The position numbers and the translations under genes are program-made. Shown here one piece after another: positions 7,980 through 16,053 of a stretch of DNA of 19,453 nucleotides. The number at the start of each line of letters is the position of its first letter. Position 1 is the first letter of the stretch. Origin of the DNA: JBBRMQ01 sp038230775. Lineage in GTDB: Bacteria; Acidobacteriota; Thermoanaerobaculia; Gp7-AA8. The stretch is taken from contig JBBRMQ010000058.1 of NCBI GenBank assembly GCA_038230775.1, forward strand, positions 1 to 19,453. The letters run 5' to 3'. The notes beneath the pieces were generated by a model. The model saw only the letters and a list, made by a program, of their open reading frames with translations. It was not told the DNA's origin and ran no database searches.

Positions 7980-9646
7980 GTCTTCACCACCGTCGTTTCT
8001 TCACGCAGGGCGCGGCGAAGGATTTTCCCCACTGCCGACTTGGGAAGGCTCTCGCGCAATTCGATCTCCACCGGTCGCTTGAATTCCGCGAGATTGGCGG
8101 CGCAATGGCCCCGAAGTTCTTCGACGGTCACTCGAGCGCCCGGCTTGGGGACGACGAACGCCTTGACCACCTCGCCGTAGTAACCGTCAGGCACTCCGAT
8201 GACCGCCGCTTCCATCACCGCGGGATACGCGAAGAGCACCGACTCGACCTCCGATGGATAGACGTTGAAGCCTCCCACGATGACCATGTCCTTCTTCCGC
8301 TGCACGATGTACATGTAGCCGTCGTCATCCATGCGGGCGACGTCGCCGGTGTAGAGCCACACGCGCCCGGCAGCATCCTTCCGGAGTGCGATGTCTGTCT
8401 CATCAGCGCGATTCCAGTAGCCTTTCATCACCTGCGGTCCGGCGATGCAAAGCTCCCCGTCGGAGCCGGCCGGAACTTCCGTCAATCCGTCGGCGAGGTC
8501 GACGATCTTGATGTCGGTGTCTGGAAGGGGAATGCCGATGCTCCCGGGTTTTCGGCGCGAAAGCGACGGCGTGGTGTGCGTCACCGGCGACGCCTCGGAC
8601 AGTCCATAGCCCTCGCTGAGCGTTCCACCGGTCATGCGCTCGAACTGATCGATCACTTCGACCGGCAGCGGAGCGGAGCCGCTGTTGAATCCGCGCACCT
8701 TGTCGATGCCGTACTCCCTCGCTTTCGGATGATTGAGAATCGAAACGTAGATCGTCGGCACCGCCGGGAAGTACGTTGGCCGGAAGTCGCGAATCGCAGT
8801 CAGCAGAGCCTCGACGTCGTACTTCGGAATCAGAATCTGCAGCCCGCCCTGCCACGCGACCGACAGCAACCCAACGGTGAATCCGTAGATGTGAAAGTAC
8901 GGAATCACCAGCAGCGTGCGCTCTTCGCCACGACGCTGGTCGGGATGATGGAGGACCGTCGTCTGGATGACGTTGGAAAAAATGTTGTGGTGCGTCAGCA
9001 TCGCGCCTTTGGGAACGCCGGTCGTCCCGCCGGTGTACTGAAGCACGGCGACATCGTTTTCGGGGTCGATCGAGACGCGCGGAAGATCGGGCTTACGAAC
9101 GCTCTCAAGGACGTCGCTCAACCGCCGCGTTCCGTCGATGGCCGGGCATTGCGCGGCCGCTGCGCTGTATTCCGCGAGCGAGGTGACGACGATCGTTTCA
9201 ATTGAAGTCTGATTGCGGACCGCGAGCACGGCGGGCGCAAGGACGTCAAGCACGATGAGGAGTCGCATGCCCGAATCGACGGCTACGACGGCGATCTCCC
9301 GCGGCGTGTAGAGCGGATTCACATTGACGACGATCGCGCCAATGCGAAGGATCGCGAACGCCGCGACGACATATTGAGGACAGTTCGGCAGCATGATGCC
9401 GACGCGGTCGCCTTTTGCGATTCCCGACTTCGACAGCGCGGTTGCGAGCCGGTCGCTGCGCACTTTGATCTCCCCCCACGTGAGTTGCGCGCCGAGGAAC
9501 GCCGTGGCCGGACGATCGGGAACATCGGCGGCCGTCAGCCCGAGAATCTCCGCCAGCGGACGCCGCGGGTAGTTCATGTGCGGCCGCACCCAATAGTCGT
9601 AGTGGTCGATCCAGGGCCGTGCAGCGTATGGAGAAGAATCCGCCAC
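7976..9646 (-). CDS. Long-chain fatty acid CoA ligase (AMP-forming, FadD-like)
   Basis: Predicted 556-residue ANL-superfamily enzyme with all core motifs: phosphate loop YTGGTTGVPKGA at 204-215, GYGLSEASPVTH at 346-357, ATP-binding YTGDVARMDDDGY at 432-444, hinge region QRKKDMVIVGGFNVYPSEVE at 449-468 and C-terminal catalytic Lys K541 in LPKSAVGKILRR. It adenylates a carboxylate and transfers the acyl group to CoA, so it is the entry enzyme of the pathway. The chain length preference cannot be read from the sequence. The start is GTG at 9646, supported by a strong GGAGGAAAC immediately upstream, which itself lies in the 11-bp gap after the SDR stop. Its stop overlaps the aldolase-like gene start. 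Confidence 0.95.
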   Translation of the reverse strand: MADSSPYAARPWIDHYDYWVRPHMNYPRRPLAEILGLTAADVPDRPATAFLGAQLTWGEIKVRSDRLATALSKSGIAKGDRVGIMLPNCPQYVVAAFAILRIGAIVVNVNPLYTPREIAVVAVDSGMRLLIVLDVLAPAVLAVRNQTSIETIVVTSLAEYSAAAAQCPAIDGTRRLSDVLESVRKPDLPRVSIDPENDVAVLQYTGGTTGVPKGAMLTHHNIFSNVIQTTVLHHPDQRRGEERTLLVIPYFHIYGFTVGLLSVAWQGGLQILIPKYDVEALLTAIRDFRPTYFPAVPTIYVSILNHPKAREYGIDKVRGFNSGSAPLPVEVIDQFERMTGGTLSEGYGLSEASPVTHTTPSLSRRKPGSIGIPLPDTDIKIVDLADGLTEVPAGSDGELCIAGPQVMKGYWNRADETDIALRKDAAGRVWLYTGDVARMDDDGYMYIVQRKKDMVIVGGFNVYPSEVESVLFAYPAVMEAAVIGVPDGYYGEVVKAFVVPKPGARVTVEELRGHCAANLAEFKRPVEIELRESLPKSAVGKILRRALREETTVVKT

Positions 9647-9657
9647 GTTTCCTCCGC

Positions 9658-10434
9658 CTACACGACGGTCCCGCCACCGTCGACCGCGATGAACTGTCCG
9701 GTGATGTAACTCGATGCATCCGACGCCAGGAAGACCGCGACGCCTTTCAGCTCGCCGGGCTCACCGACACGTGCGATCGGATTGCGCGCTTTGATCGACG
9801 GCTCGGCCAGACCGATCGCCGGATCCGCCAGGCGCGAGTGGAAAAATCCGGGAGCGATGGCGTTGACCCGAATGCCCCGCGGCCCCCATGAGGCCGCCAG
9901 CTCGCGGGTCAGGCCCATCAGTCCTGCCTTGCTGGCGACGTACCCGGCGTAGTGCGGCCCGTGGACCGCCGACCGGAGCCCCGCGACGGACGCTATATTA
10001 ATGATGCAGCCCCCTTTGTTCTCCAGCATCCTCCGCCCCGCCGCCTGGGCAAAGAGAAACGCGCCGGTGAGGTTCGTGTCGAGCACGCGTTTCCACTGCT
10101 CCAGAGGCATCGTTTCCGCCGACTCTCCCCACGAAATGCCGGCGTTGTTGACCAGGATGTCGATCCGTCCGAGCTTTTCTATCGTTGCGGCGACCACGGC
10201 GTCGACCTGCTTCGGATCCGCAACATCGCAGACGCTTCCTTCGACCCGGAACCCGCGCTCACGCATCTCGCTGATCGCCGGCGTGAGCCACTGCTCACGG
10301 CGCGCGCACAGCATCAGCGATGCGCCGGCCTCGGCCAGACCTTCGGCCATCTCCAATCCGAGACCACGCGAGCCGCCGGTCACGATCGCAACGCGGGAGG
10401 AGAGGTCGAACAATTGCTGGATGGTCTTTGACAT
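9658..10434 (-). CDS. Short-chain dehydrogenase/reductase, FabG-like classical SDR
   Basis: Predicted 258 residues. The glycine-rich motif TGGSRGLG is at 19-26, NNAG at 96-99, the active site S149, Y165 and K169 (YVASK), and the terminal segment DASSYITGQFIAVDGGGTVV is typical of FabG/3-oxoacyl-reductase-like SDRs. It probably interconverts a hydroxy and a keto group on a pathway intermediate with NAD(P). The ATG at 10434 was chosen because the family N-terminus (LFDLSSRVAIVTGG) starts there; longer open frame upstream only translates the stutter palindrome. No convincing Shine-Dalgarno is visible. It is the first gene after the palindrome that separates it from the TonB receptor gene, and it leads into the CoA ligase gene 11 bp on. 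Confidence 0.92.
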   Translation of the reverse strand: MSKTIQQLFDLSSRVAIVTGGSRGLGLEMAEGLAEAGASLMLCARREQWLTPAISEMRERGFRVEGSVCDVADPKQVDAVVAATIEKLGRIDILVNNAGISWGESAETMPLEQWKRVLDTNLTGAFLFAQAAGRRMLENKGGCIINIASVAGLRSAVHGPHYAGYVASKAGLMGLTRELAASWGPRGIRVNAIAPGFFHSRLADPAIGLAEPSIKARNPIARVGEPGELKGVAVFLASDASSYITGQFIAVDGGGTVV

Positions 10435-10443
10435 TTGAAGAGA

Positions 10444-10536
10444 GTTGGGACGTTGGGAAGTTGGAACGTTAGGAAGGGCAGGACGCCGCGAAGGATGTGA
10501 ATCCTTCCCAACGTCCCAACCTCCTAACGTCCCGAC
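10444..10536. repeat. 34-bp-arm imperfect inverted repeat (GTTGGGACGTTGGGA stutter) between TonB receptor and SDR genes
   Basis: Arms 10444-10477 and 10503-10536 pair at 29 of 34 positions around a 25-base centre, which itself contains AAGGAT-GTGA-ATCCTT at 10491-10506. Each arm is internally repetitive, built of GTTGGGA/CGTTGGGA-like units. It fills most of the 109 bp between the two genes. In RNA it would form a long stem, so it could attenuate transcription downstream of the receptor gene, but there is no clear U-tract. It may equally be a dispersed genome repeat. Confidence 0.8.
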
Positions 10537-10543
10537 GTTTCTC

Positions 10544-13500
10544 TTAGAAAATGAGCTTCGCCGCGAGCTGAATCTGGCGCCCCGGAAGCGCCTCCGTGTA
10601 TTGCCCGTAGGTCGGGCTCGGAGTCGACGGGAACGCCCCCGACCCGAAGATATTGTTGATCTCCGTGTAGTTGGTGTGATCGAGGAGGTTGAACACGTCG
10701 ATGATTCCTTCAATCGCGCGCTGACCACCAAGCGTGAACCTCTTGCTCAAGCGCGTATCGACGATGAACTGCCCCTTCATGGTCTTGCTGTTCCGTGCGA
10801 CAGAGGTGGCGGCGTCGGTGGGATCGGTACGGGCGCGATCGGACGGGAACGCGCCGCCGTCGCCATCGCCGTTCCTGTCGGAACCAGCCAGCGGCGTGTA
10901 CGGCCGTCCCGATGCGGCAGTGATGATCGTCGAGAATTGAACCTGCCAGGGGAATTGATAGAGGCCGCTGACGACCAGGCGATGCCGCTGGTCGTGGGTC
11001 GCCGCACCTTTCTCGGAGCGTGGATCGAAACCGATCGGGAGACCCTTCGGATTGTTCGGATCCCGCCCCCGTCCGTTGTTCATCACGATGAACGCGCTCT
11101 GGAAATCGGTGGACTCGTCCTGGGCCTTCGAGAGCGTATACGAGACGAGGAATTGGTAATTGTCGGCGAGCCGCTTGTTCAGCGACAGCGTGACGCCCTT
11201 GTACCAGCTCTCACCGAATGACGTGTATTGAAGGACCGAGGCGGATGTTCCGGCTTTGCCGTCGATGTCGTTCGGCCGCCTGCCGGCGCCGAGGGAGGGA
11301 ACCACGGGGTTGTAGTCGATCGTTCCGATCTGATGGTGCCCGCGAACGTACACAGCGTCAGCCGACATCGAGATCACCTGTCCGATGGTGTGGTCGTAAC
11401 CAACGGCAGCCTGCTGCGCGTAAGGCGTCTGCAGTCCGGGGTCCGGCGCGATGACCAGGCTGGGATAAGGGGTGGTCGGCTCGGGAATCTTGTGTCCCGG
11501 CGCTCTCCACGGCGCGATCGCGCTCGGGAACCTCAGAACCAGCGTGCGCACGCCGTCGGCCGCGCCATTGATTCCGTTGCCGATCTGCGCATTCGCGAGG
11601 ATTTGGTTGTCATAAAAAATGCCCCACGCCGCATGCAGCGACGATCGGCCGTTCCCGGCGGGATCGAATGAAACCGCAAGACGCGGACCCCAATTGTTGG
11701 TGTCCTGCGGGATCTTGTATGTGTACGAACCGCCCGGGATCGAGACGGTGTACGGAAGGTTGTACATGAACTGACGCTGGTAACGGAGACCCAGTTTGAA
11801 GACCAGCTTCGGGGAAACGCTCCAGTCATCCTGAGCGAACACAGCGAAGTCGGGGTCGTTGTACGAGTCGCCCGTTCGTCCGTATCCCTGCACGTACGCC
11901 GCCGGCACTCCGCACTTCGGTGGAGTCACACCGGTCGGACAGTAGGTGAACGCATCGAATCCGTTCACAAGAGGCCTCGTAATCCCGAGAGCGGGAACCG
12001 CGGGCAGCGCCTGGAAGATGTAGCGGCCGCCGAAATGCAGCGGAAGGGCGGTGAACGTTGTGTGCACCTTGTTGAAGTCGAATCCCACCTTCGCCGAATG
12101 CCTGCCGTTGAAGTAGCTGAGGGAGTCCTTCGCCTGATAGCGCTGATTTTTTCTCGGCTGCGGTGTGAAACGCTGACGCCCCGCGCTGGCGAAGCCGACA
12201 ATCTCCACAGTCGGGCCGCCTTTGAGGTTGTCATCGCATGGCCCACCGCAGTTCGGATCGAGCGACTCGATCATTTGATTCTCGCGCGCATACTGTCCGC
12301 GGAGCTCATTGATCCAACCCTCGGAAAGGATGTCGGTCTCGGACCCGACGAGCGCCCAATCCTTGCGGTCCTGAACAGCACCGCGGCTCCGCGCGACGAT
12401 CCCTCCAAATGGCTCGACGTTCTCGTTCCGCAGACTGGCGTAGTTCCCGCGGAAGACGAAGCTGCGCGTCGGCTTCCATTGATGATCCACTTTTGCCAGG
12501 AACGCCGTCGACCGGACGGAGAATGGAACATTGCCCCGTTCCGCGGGAAAACCGTTGGCGTTGAGGGCAGCTACGACGTCTTCCGCGATCGTGACGTTGT
12601 TGCTCGCGTTGGTGTGGAGGTCCTCCGCCGACACGAAGTAGAACGTCTCATCGCGCTTGATCGGTCCACCGAGCGTGAAGCCGTACTGGTTTTGATCGAA
12701 CGGAGCCTTGCTCTGGCTGATGGAATTGCCGGAGGGAGCGAACCTCTCAAAATGCGATTTCGAGTTCAGACTCTTGTTTCGGAAGAATTCGAATGCGTTG
12801 CCCATCAGATCGTTCGTTCCCGAGCGGGTGATGATGTTGACGACGCCGCCCGAGGCTTTCCCGAACTCCGCTGAGTACGAGTTCGTCAGGACCTGAAACT
12901 CCTGAATCGCCTCCTGGCTGAACGTGGCACGGACAGCACCGACAATCGGATCGTTGTTGTCCACACCGTCCACCATGATGTTGTTCGAGCGGGCGCGCTG
13001 GCCTCCGAACGATAGTCCGGAGGTGGCCGAGGCTCCCTGCTGCGGCGTGCGGTCGGTGGTCACGCCGGGGGTGATGACGGTGAAGCTGAGGAAGTTTCGC
13101 CCGTTGGTCGGAAGGCTGTCGATCTGCTCCTGGCCGACCACGGTGGAAACCGATGTCTCCGTCGTATCCACTACCGGGGATTTGGCGCTGACGACGATGG
13201 CCTCGGCCGAGCCTGCACGCAGAGTGAAGTGCAGATCGGCGAGTTGGCCGAGAACAAGCCGCACATCTTTCCGCGTCTGCGATGCGAACCCGGCCAGCTC
13301 CGCCGAGATGGTGTACCTCCCCGGCTGGAGCGCGCCGATGTAGTAGCGGCCGTCCTTGTCGGTGACCGCCGTGCGCGACTGATTGGTGGCCTGATTGGTG
13401 GCCGTGATCGTCACGCCGGGCAAGAGGGCGCCCGATTGGTCGAGAATGGTGCCCGTGAGGTCCGCTGCCGTCAGGCGAGACTGCGCGAACAAACCGATGG

Positions 13501-13552
13501 GCGTAGAGAGAGCGAAAAGCATGATGAGAAGGACTCGGACCCGTGACGCCAT
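10544..13552 (-). CDS. TonB-dependent receptor with carboxypeptidase-regulatory-like N-terminal domain (Oar-like)
   Basis: Predicted 1002-residue outer-membrane protein. A signal peptide spans about residues 1-24 (hydrophobic LLIMLFALSTPIGLFAQS). A carboxypeptidase-regulatory-like beta-sandwich follows (LTGTILDQSGALLPGVTIT through YTISAELAGFASQ, about 30-95), then a plug with LPTNGRNFLSFTVITPGV, SFGGQRARSNNIMVDGVDNND and GGVVNIITRSGTN. The rest is a beta-barrel ending IQLAAKLIF; a terminal Phe is the usual barrel-assembly signal. An acidic, Ca-site-like stretch SDRNGDGDGGAFP lies near the C-terminus. Such proteins take up substrates too large or hydrophobic for porins; position beside a CoA ligase and beta-oxidation genes suggests a lipid-like substrate, by inference. 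AGGAG precedes ATG 13552 by about seven bases. A TATAGG -10-like hexamer at 13591-13596 has no convincing -35 partner. Confidence 0.93.
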   Translation of the reverse strand: MASRVRVLLIMLFALSTPIGLFAQSRLTAADLTGTILDQSGALLPGVTITATNQATNQSRTAVTDKDGRYYIGALQPGRYTISAELAGFASQTRKDVRLVLGQLADLHFTLRAGSAEAIVVSAKSPVVDTTETSVSTVVGQEQIDSLPTNGRNFLSFTVITPGVTTDRTPQQGASATSGLSFGGQRARSNNIMVDGVDNNDPIVGAVRATFSQEAIQEFQVLTNSYSAEFGKASGGVVNIITRSGTNDLMGNAFEFFRNKSLNSKSHFERFAPSGNSISQSKAPFDQNQYGFTLGGPIKRDETFYFVSAEDLHTNASNNVTIAEDVVAALNANGFPAERGNVPFSVRSTAFLAKVDHQWKPTRSFVFRGNYASLRNENVEPFGGIVARSRGAVQDRKDWALVGSETDILSEGWINELRGQYARENQMIESLDPNCGGPCDDNLKGGPTVEIVGFASAGRQRFTPQPRKNQRYQAKDSLSYFNGRHSAKVGFDFNKVHTTFTALPLHFGGRYIFQALPAVPALGITRPLVNGFDAFTYCPTGVTPPKCGVPAAYVQGYGRTGDSYNDPDFAVFAQDDWSVSPKLVFKLGLRYQRQFMYNLPYTVSIPGGSYTYKIPQDTNNWGPRLAVSFDPAGNGRSSLHAAWGIFYDNQILANAQIGNGINGAADGVRTLVLRFPSAIAPWRAPGHKIPEPTTPYPSLVIAPDPGLQTPYAQQAAVGYDHTIGQVISMSADAVYVRGHHQIGTIDYNPVVPSLGAGRRPNDIDGKAGTSASVLQYTSFGESWYKGVTLSLNKRLADNYQFLVSYTLSKAQDESTDFQSAFIVMNNGRGRDPNNPKGLPIGFDPRSEKGAATHDQRHRLVVSGLYQFPWQVQFSTIITAASGRPYTPLAGSDRNGDGDGGAFPSDRARTDPTDAATSVARNSKTMKGQFIVDTRLSKRFTLGGQRAIEGIIDVFNLLDHTNYTEINNIFGSGAFPSTPSPTYGQYTEALPGRQIQLAAKLIF

Positions 13553-13619
13553 CTGTGACTCCTGTTCGTGAAGAGTTTGCTCGCGCCCGTCCTATACGAC
13601 CGTGAGCTGTACCCGTTGA

Positions 13620-14255
13620 TCATGGAGCGACTCGAAGACCCCGCCGCCGGGCCACCGGCCGCGTGAGTCCATTGAGAGCAATGTCGACGACCTGCTCGGC
13701 GACCCGCTCCTCGCCGAGCGGCCCGTCAGCACGATACCAGCGTGACAGCCAGTTGATCATCCCCAGCAGACTGAACGAAGCGACGATGAGATTCACGTCG
13801 CGAAGCTTTCCCTGGCGCTTCAGTTCATTGAGCGTCGCTCGAAGGAAGTCGAGGTAGGCGCGTTTCCGCCGGCTGATCTTCCGGTTCTGCGCTGGAGTGA
13901 GCGCCCGCGCCTCGTCGACGAGGATGGTCACCGCTCCTTCGCCGCGCGTCACGATGCGCGCATGCATGCCGATCATGAATCGGAGACGCACCTCGGCATC
14001 GGCGATCTTCCTGGCCGGTTTCGCGACCTCGCGCTCGAGCTCGTCGAGACCGTACTGCATGATGTCGAAGAGCAACTCGGTCTTGCCGTGAATGTAGTGA
14101 TAGAGCCCCGCCTTGGTGATTCCGAGAGCCTCGGCGATGTCACTGACCGACGTGGCGTCATAACCCTTGCGCAGAATGATCTGCGCGGCCGTGCGATACA
14201 CCTCGGCCTCGCGTCCATCGCTGGGGACTGGATTTCGCTCACGCTTCAAAGCCAT
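13620..14255 (-). CDS. TetR/AcrR-family transcriptional regulator
   Basis: Predicted 211 residues. The helix-turn-helix is clear at about 34-58: DATSVSDIAEALGITKAGLY, then HYIHGKTELLFDIM. The all-helical ligand-binding domain follows (MIGMHARIVTRGEGAVTILVDEA, FSLLGMINWLSRWYRADGPL), in the style of regulators of fatty-acid and CoA-ester metabolism. ATG 14255 is preferred; the longer open frame would translate the operator itself. A perfect 16-bp palindrome lies 17 bases upstream, and a related one lies upstream of the neighbouring alcohol dehydrogenase gene, so it probably represses both itself and that gene until an acyl-CoA or similar ligand binds. Ligand and wider regulon are unknown. It sits between the dehydrogenase and TonB receptor genes on the same strand. 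Confidence 0.93.
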   Translation of the reverse strand: MALKRERNPVPSDGREAEVYRTAAQIILRKGYDATSVSDIAEALGITKAGLYHYIHGKTELLFDIMQYGLDELEREVAKPARKIADAEVRLRFMIGMHARIVTRGEGAVTILVDEARALTPAQNRKISRRKRAYLDFLRATLNELKRQGKLRDVNLIVASFSLLGMINWLSRWYRADGPLGEERVAEQVVDIALNGLTRPVARRRGLRVAP

Positions 14256-14271
14256 TCTTGGTGGGGCGCTA

Positions 14272-14287
14272 CCGACCGATCGGTCGG
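14272..14287. promoter_or_regulatory. TetR-type operator A (upstream of the tetR gene)
   Basis: A perfect 16-bp palindrome, CCGACCGATCGGTCGG, lies 17-32 bases before the regulator's ATG in the 59-bp gap after the alcohol dehydrogenase gene. It shares the 13-base core ACCGATCGGTCGG with operator B, which is strong support for one protein binding both. The shape resembles known targets of TetR regulators of fatty-acid degradation, which bind ACCGACC-like palindromes. Confidence 0.8.
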
Positions 14288-14314
14288 GAGCATATGAAAG
14301 GGTCGTCTCGACAG

Positions 14315-15424
14315 TCAAGCAGATCCCTCATGAATCACGAGCCCGCGGGCGTTCCGGCCGGCGGTCAGGTCGGCGAAGGCCTGGTTCACTTCCTCGAGCG
14401 GATAGGTCGTGGTCAGCAATTCGTCGAGCTTGAGTTTCCCGGCGCGATAGAGCGCCAGCAGGCGCAACGCATCGCGATGGACGTCCGCGCTGCCGTACCA
14501 GCAGCCCACGAGCCGCTTTCCCATGATCGGGATGAAGAAAACGTTGAGGTTCACGGACTCCTTGCGCGAGCCGATCCCGATCACCACACACGTGCCGCCT
14601 TTCCGGGTGGCGGCGTACGCCTGCTCGATCGATTCCTTACGGCCGATCGCCTCGAACGTGAAATCGGCGCCTCGGCCATCCGTGAGGTCGCGAATGGCAG
14701 TCACAGGATCCTGACTGGCGGCGTCGATACAATCGGTTGCCCCGAACGATGCCGCGAACTCCAGTTTGCGCGAATGCACGTCGACGGCGATGATGCGCTC
14801 CGCGCCTGCGATCGAGGCGCCCTGGATCACATTCAGTCCAACGCCTCCGGCGCCGAAGACAGCCACCCGGCTACCCGGCCGCACCGCCGCGGTGTTGAAC
14901 ACCGCTCCCACGCCGGTCATCACCGCACAACCGATCAGCGCTGCCTTGTCGAGTGGAGCGTCGTCCGGCAACTTGACGCACGCTTCGACGGGCGCCACCA
15001 CTTGCTGCGCGAGCGCTCCCAATCCGCAGAAGGCCTGTACGTCGGTCCCGTCTTGATGCAGGCGTGTACTTCCATCCGGCAGACGATGGGTGGAGTTGAT
15101 CCGGCCGCCGACATCACACAAGTGCGGCTCGCCGATGCGGCAGTGGAAGCAGGTGCCGCATTGCGTGACCCACGCCAGCAGAACGCGATCGCCTACCTTC
15201 AAGTGCTCGACGCCATCGCCGAGGCGCTCGACGATCCCCGCTCCTTCATGACCGAGGACGCAGGGAAGTTTCGCAGGCATGATTCCGGTGATGACGGAGA
15301 GGTCGGAGTGACACACGCCGCTGGCCACCATGCGCACCAGAACTTCGTTCCGCTTCGGTGCATCCACGGTGATCTCTTCCACGCGCAGTGGCGCGTCGTT
15401 CTGGTAGCAAACGGCTGCCCTCAT
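14315..15424 (-). CDS. Zinc-dependent medium-chain alcohol dehydrogenase
   Basis: Predicted 369 residues. Catalytic zinc ligands are C38 (GVCHSDL), H59 with E60 (GHEGAG), and C166 (LIGCAVMTG). The structural zinc site is the four-Cys lobe C89-C92-C95-C103 (CGTCFHCRIGEPHLC). The NAD site is GAGGVG at 191-196 with D215 at the end of the second strand (IIAVDVH), indicating NAD preference. Overall layout matches the class III / long-chain bacterial alcohol dehydrogenases. It would oxidise an alcohol to the aldehyde, which the aldehyde dehydrogenase encoded upstream could take to the acid. ATG 15424 has AGGG seven to ten bases before it and operator B seven bases upstream. A decayed duplicate of codons about 187-292 is found at 18667-18981. 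Confidence 0.95.
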   Translation of the reverse strand: MRAAVCYQNDAPLRVEEITVDAPKRNEVLVRMVASGVCHSDLSVITGIMPAKLPCVLGHEGAGIVERLGDGVEHLKVGDRVLLAWVTQCGTCFHCRIGEPHLCDVGGRINSTHRLPDGSTRLHQDGTDVQAFCGLGALAQQVVAPVEACVKLPDDAPLDKAALIGCAVMTGVGAVFNTAAVRPGSRVAVFGAGGVGLNVIQGASIAGAERIIAVDVHSRKLEFAASFGATDCIDAASQDPVTAIRDLTDGRGADFTFEAIGRKESIEQAYAATRKGGTCVVIGIGSRKESVNLNVFFIPIMGKRLVGCWYGSADVHRDALRLLALYRAGKLKLDELLTTTYPLEEVNQAFADLTAGRNARGLVIHEGSA

Positions 15425-15431
15425 TACAATC

Positions 15432-15451
15432 CCTACCGATCGGTCGGTAGG
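15432..15451. promoter_or_regulatory. TetR-type operator B (upstream of the alcohol dehydrogenase gene)
   Basis: CCTACCGATCGGTCGGTAGG, 20 bp with nine of ten base pairs palindromic, ends seven bases before the dehydrogenase ATG and overlaps its ribosome-binding region. It shares ACCGATCGGTCGG with operator A. Binding here would block expression of the dehydrogenase and possibly of the divergent, now broken, hydrolase gene. Confidence 0.8.
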
Positions 15452-15463
15452 ATCTTACCTTAG

Positions 15464-15558
15464 TGAGGACTGAGGACTGAGTGATAAGGAGTGCGTCACA
15501 CCCGCGAGACTCCATGGAAGGTTTATCTCAGTCCTCAGTCCCCAGTCCTCAGTCCTCA
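15464..15558. repeat. Inverted GAGGACT stutter repeat upstream of the alcohol dehydrogenase gene
   Basis: Left arm TGAGGACTGAGGACTGAG (15464-15481) faces a longer right arm built of CTCAGTC/CTCAGTCC units (15527-15558). Seventeen of eighteen left-arm bases pair with the last 18 of the right arm, and the first part of the right arm offers an alternative register. It resembles in design, but not in sequence, the stutter palindrome at 10444-10536. The 45-bp centre shows no gene. Confidence 0.78.
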
Positions 15559-15592
15559 TGAACGTCCGCTACCTGGCAGCGGACAGCAGCGC

Positions 15593-16049
15593 GATCCCCA
15601 GATACAGTGGTTGCGCTCCATCCGCCGGCGCCACAACGTATTGGGGCTGGTCGAACCGACGTGGCCGCGGGTCGAGCGCGCTACCGCCGCGAGACGTTCG
15701 CCTTCCGCGGCCCCATGACAAAGGTCGCTACCGTTCGCGACCTCGAGATCGCCGGCGGGAGTGGACCGATTCGCGCCCGGCACGATGCGCCGAAGAGTGC
15801 CGCGACGCACCTGACCGTTTACTTTCACGGCGGCAGATTCGTCATCGGCGATCTCGACACGCACGACGAGCCATGCCGAATTCTCTGTCATTTCGCGGGA
15901 GTCCATGTCTTGAACGTCGAATACCGGCTGGCGCCGGAGCATCTGTATCCCGCCGCCGTCGAAGATGTCGTTGCCGCGCTTTCATGGACGCGGGCGAACG
16001 CAGCGGCGTTCGGCGTCGATGCACGGACAGTCTCCATTGGCGGAGACAG
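15593..16049 (+). pseudogene. Alpha/beta-hydrolase (hormone-sensitive-lipase / esterase family IV) remnant, frameshifted and 3'-truncated
   Basis: Recognisable pieces occur in order on the plus strand. DPQIQWL begins at 15593 in one frame; RYRRETFAFRGPMTKVATVRDLEIAG then lies in a different frame. After that come the oxyanion region YFHGGRFVIGDLDTHDEP (normally HGGG), LNVEYRLAPEHLYPAAVED, and DARTVSIGGD. The nucleophile motif should read GDSAGG, but the sequence leaves the family right after GGD at about 16049, so the catalytic Ser, Asp and His are all missing. The only nearby ATG (15558) is in a third frame, so the true start is unresolved. Beyond the break the plus strand is simply antisense to the kinase gene. 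The gene once lay divergent to the alcohol dehydrogenase gene. Confidence 0.82.
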
Positions 16050-16053
16050 AATC

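Noticed and set aside
8105..9205. 366-codon open frame on the plus strand
   Set aside because: Antisense to the CoA ligase gene; composition is that of a shadow frame.
13553..13619. Sigma-70 promoter for the TonB receptor gene
   Set aside because: A TATAGG hexamer exists at 13591-13596 on the minus strand but no acceptable -35 element lies at the right distance.
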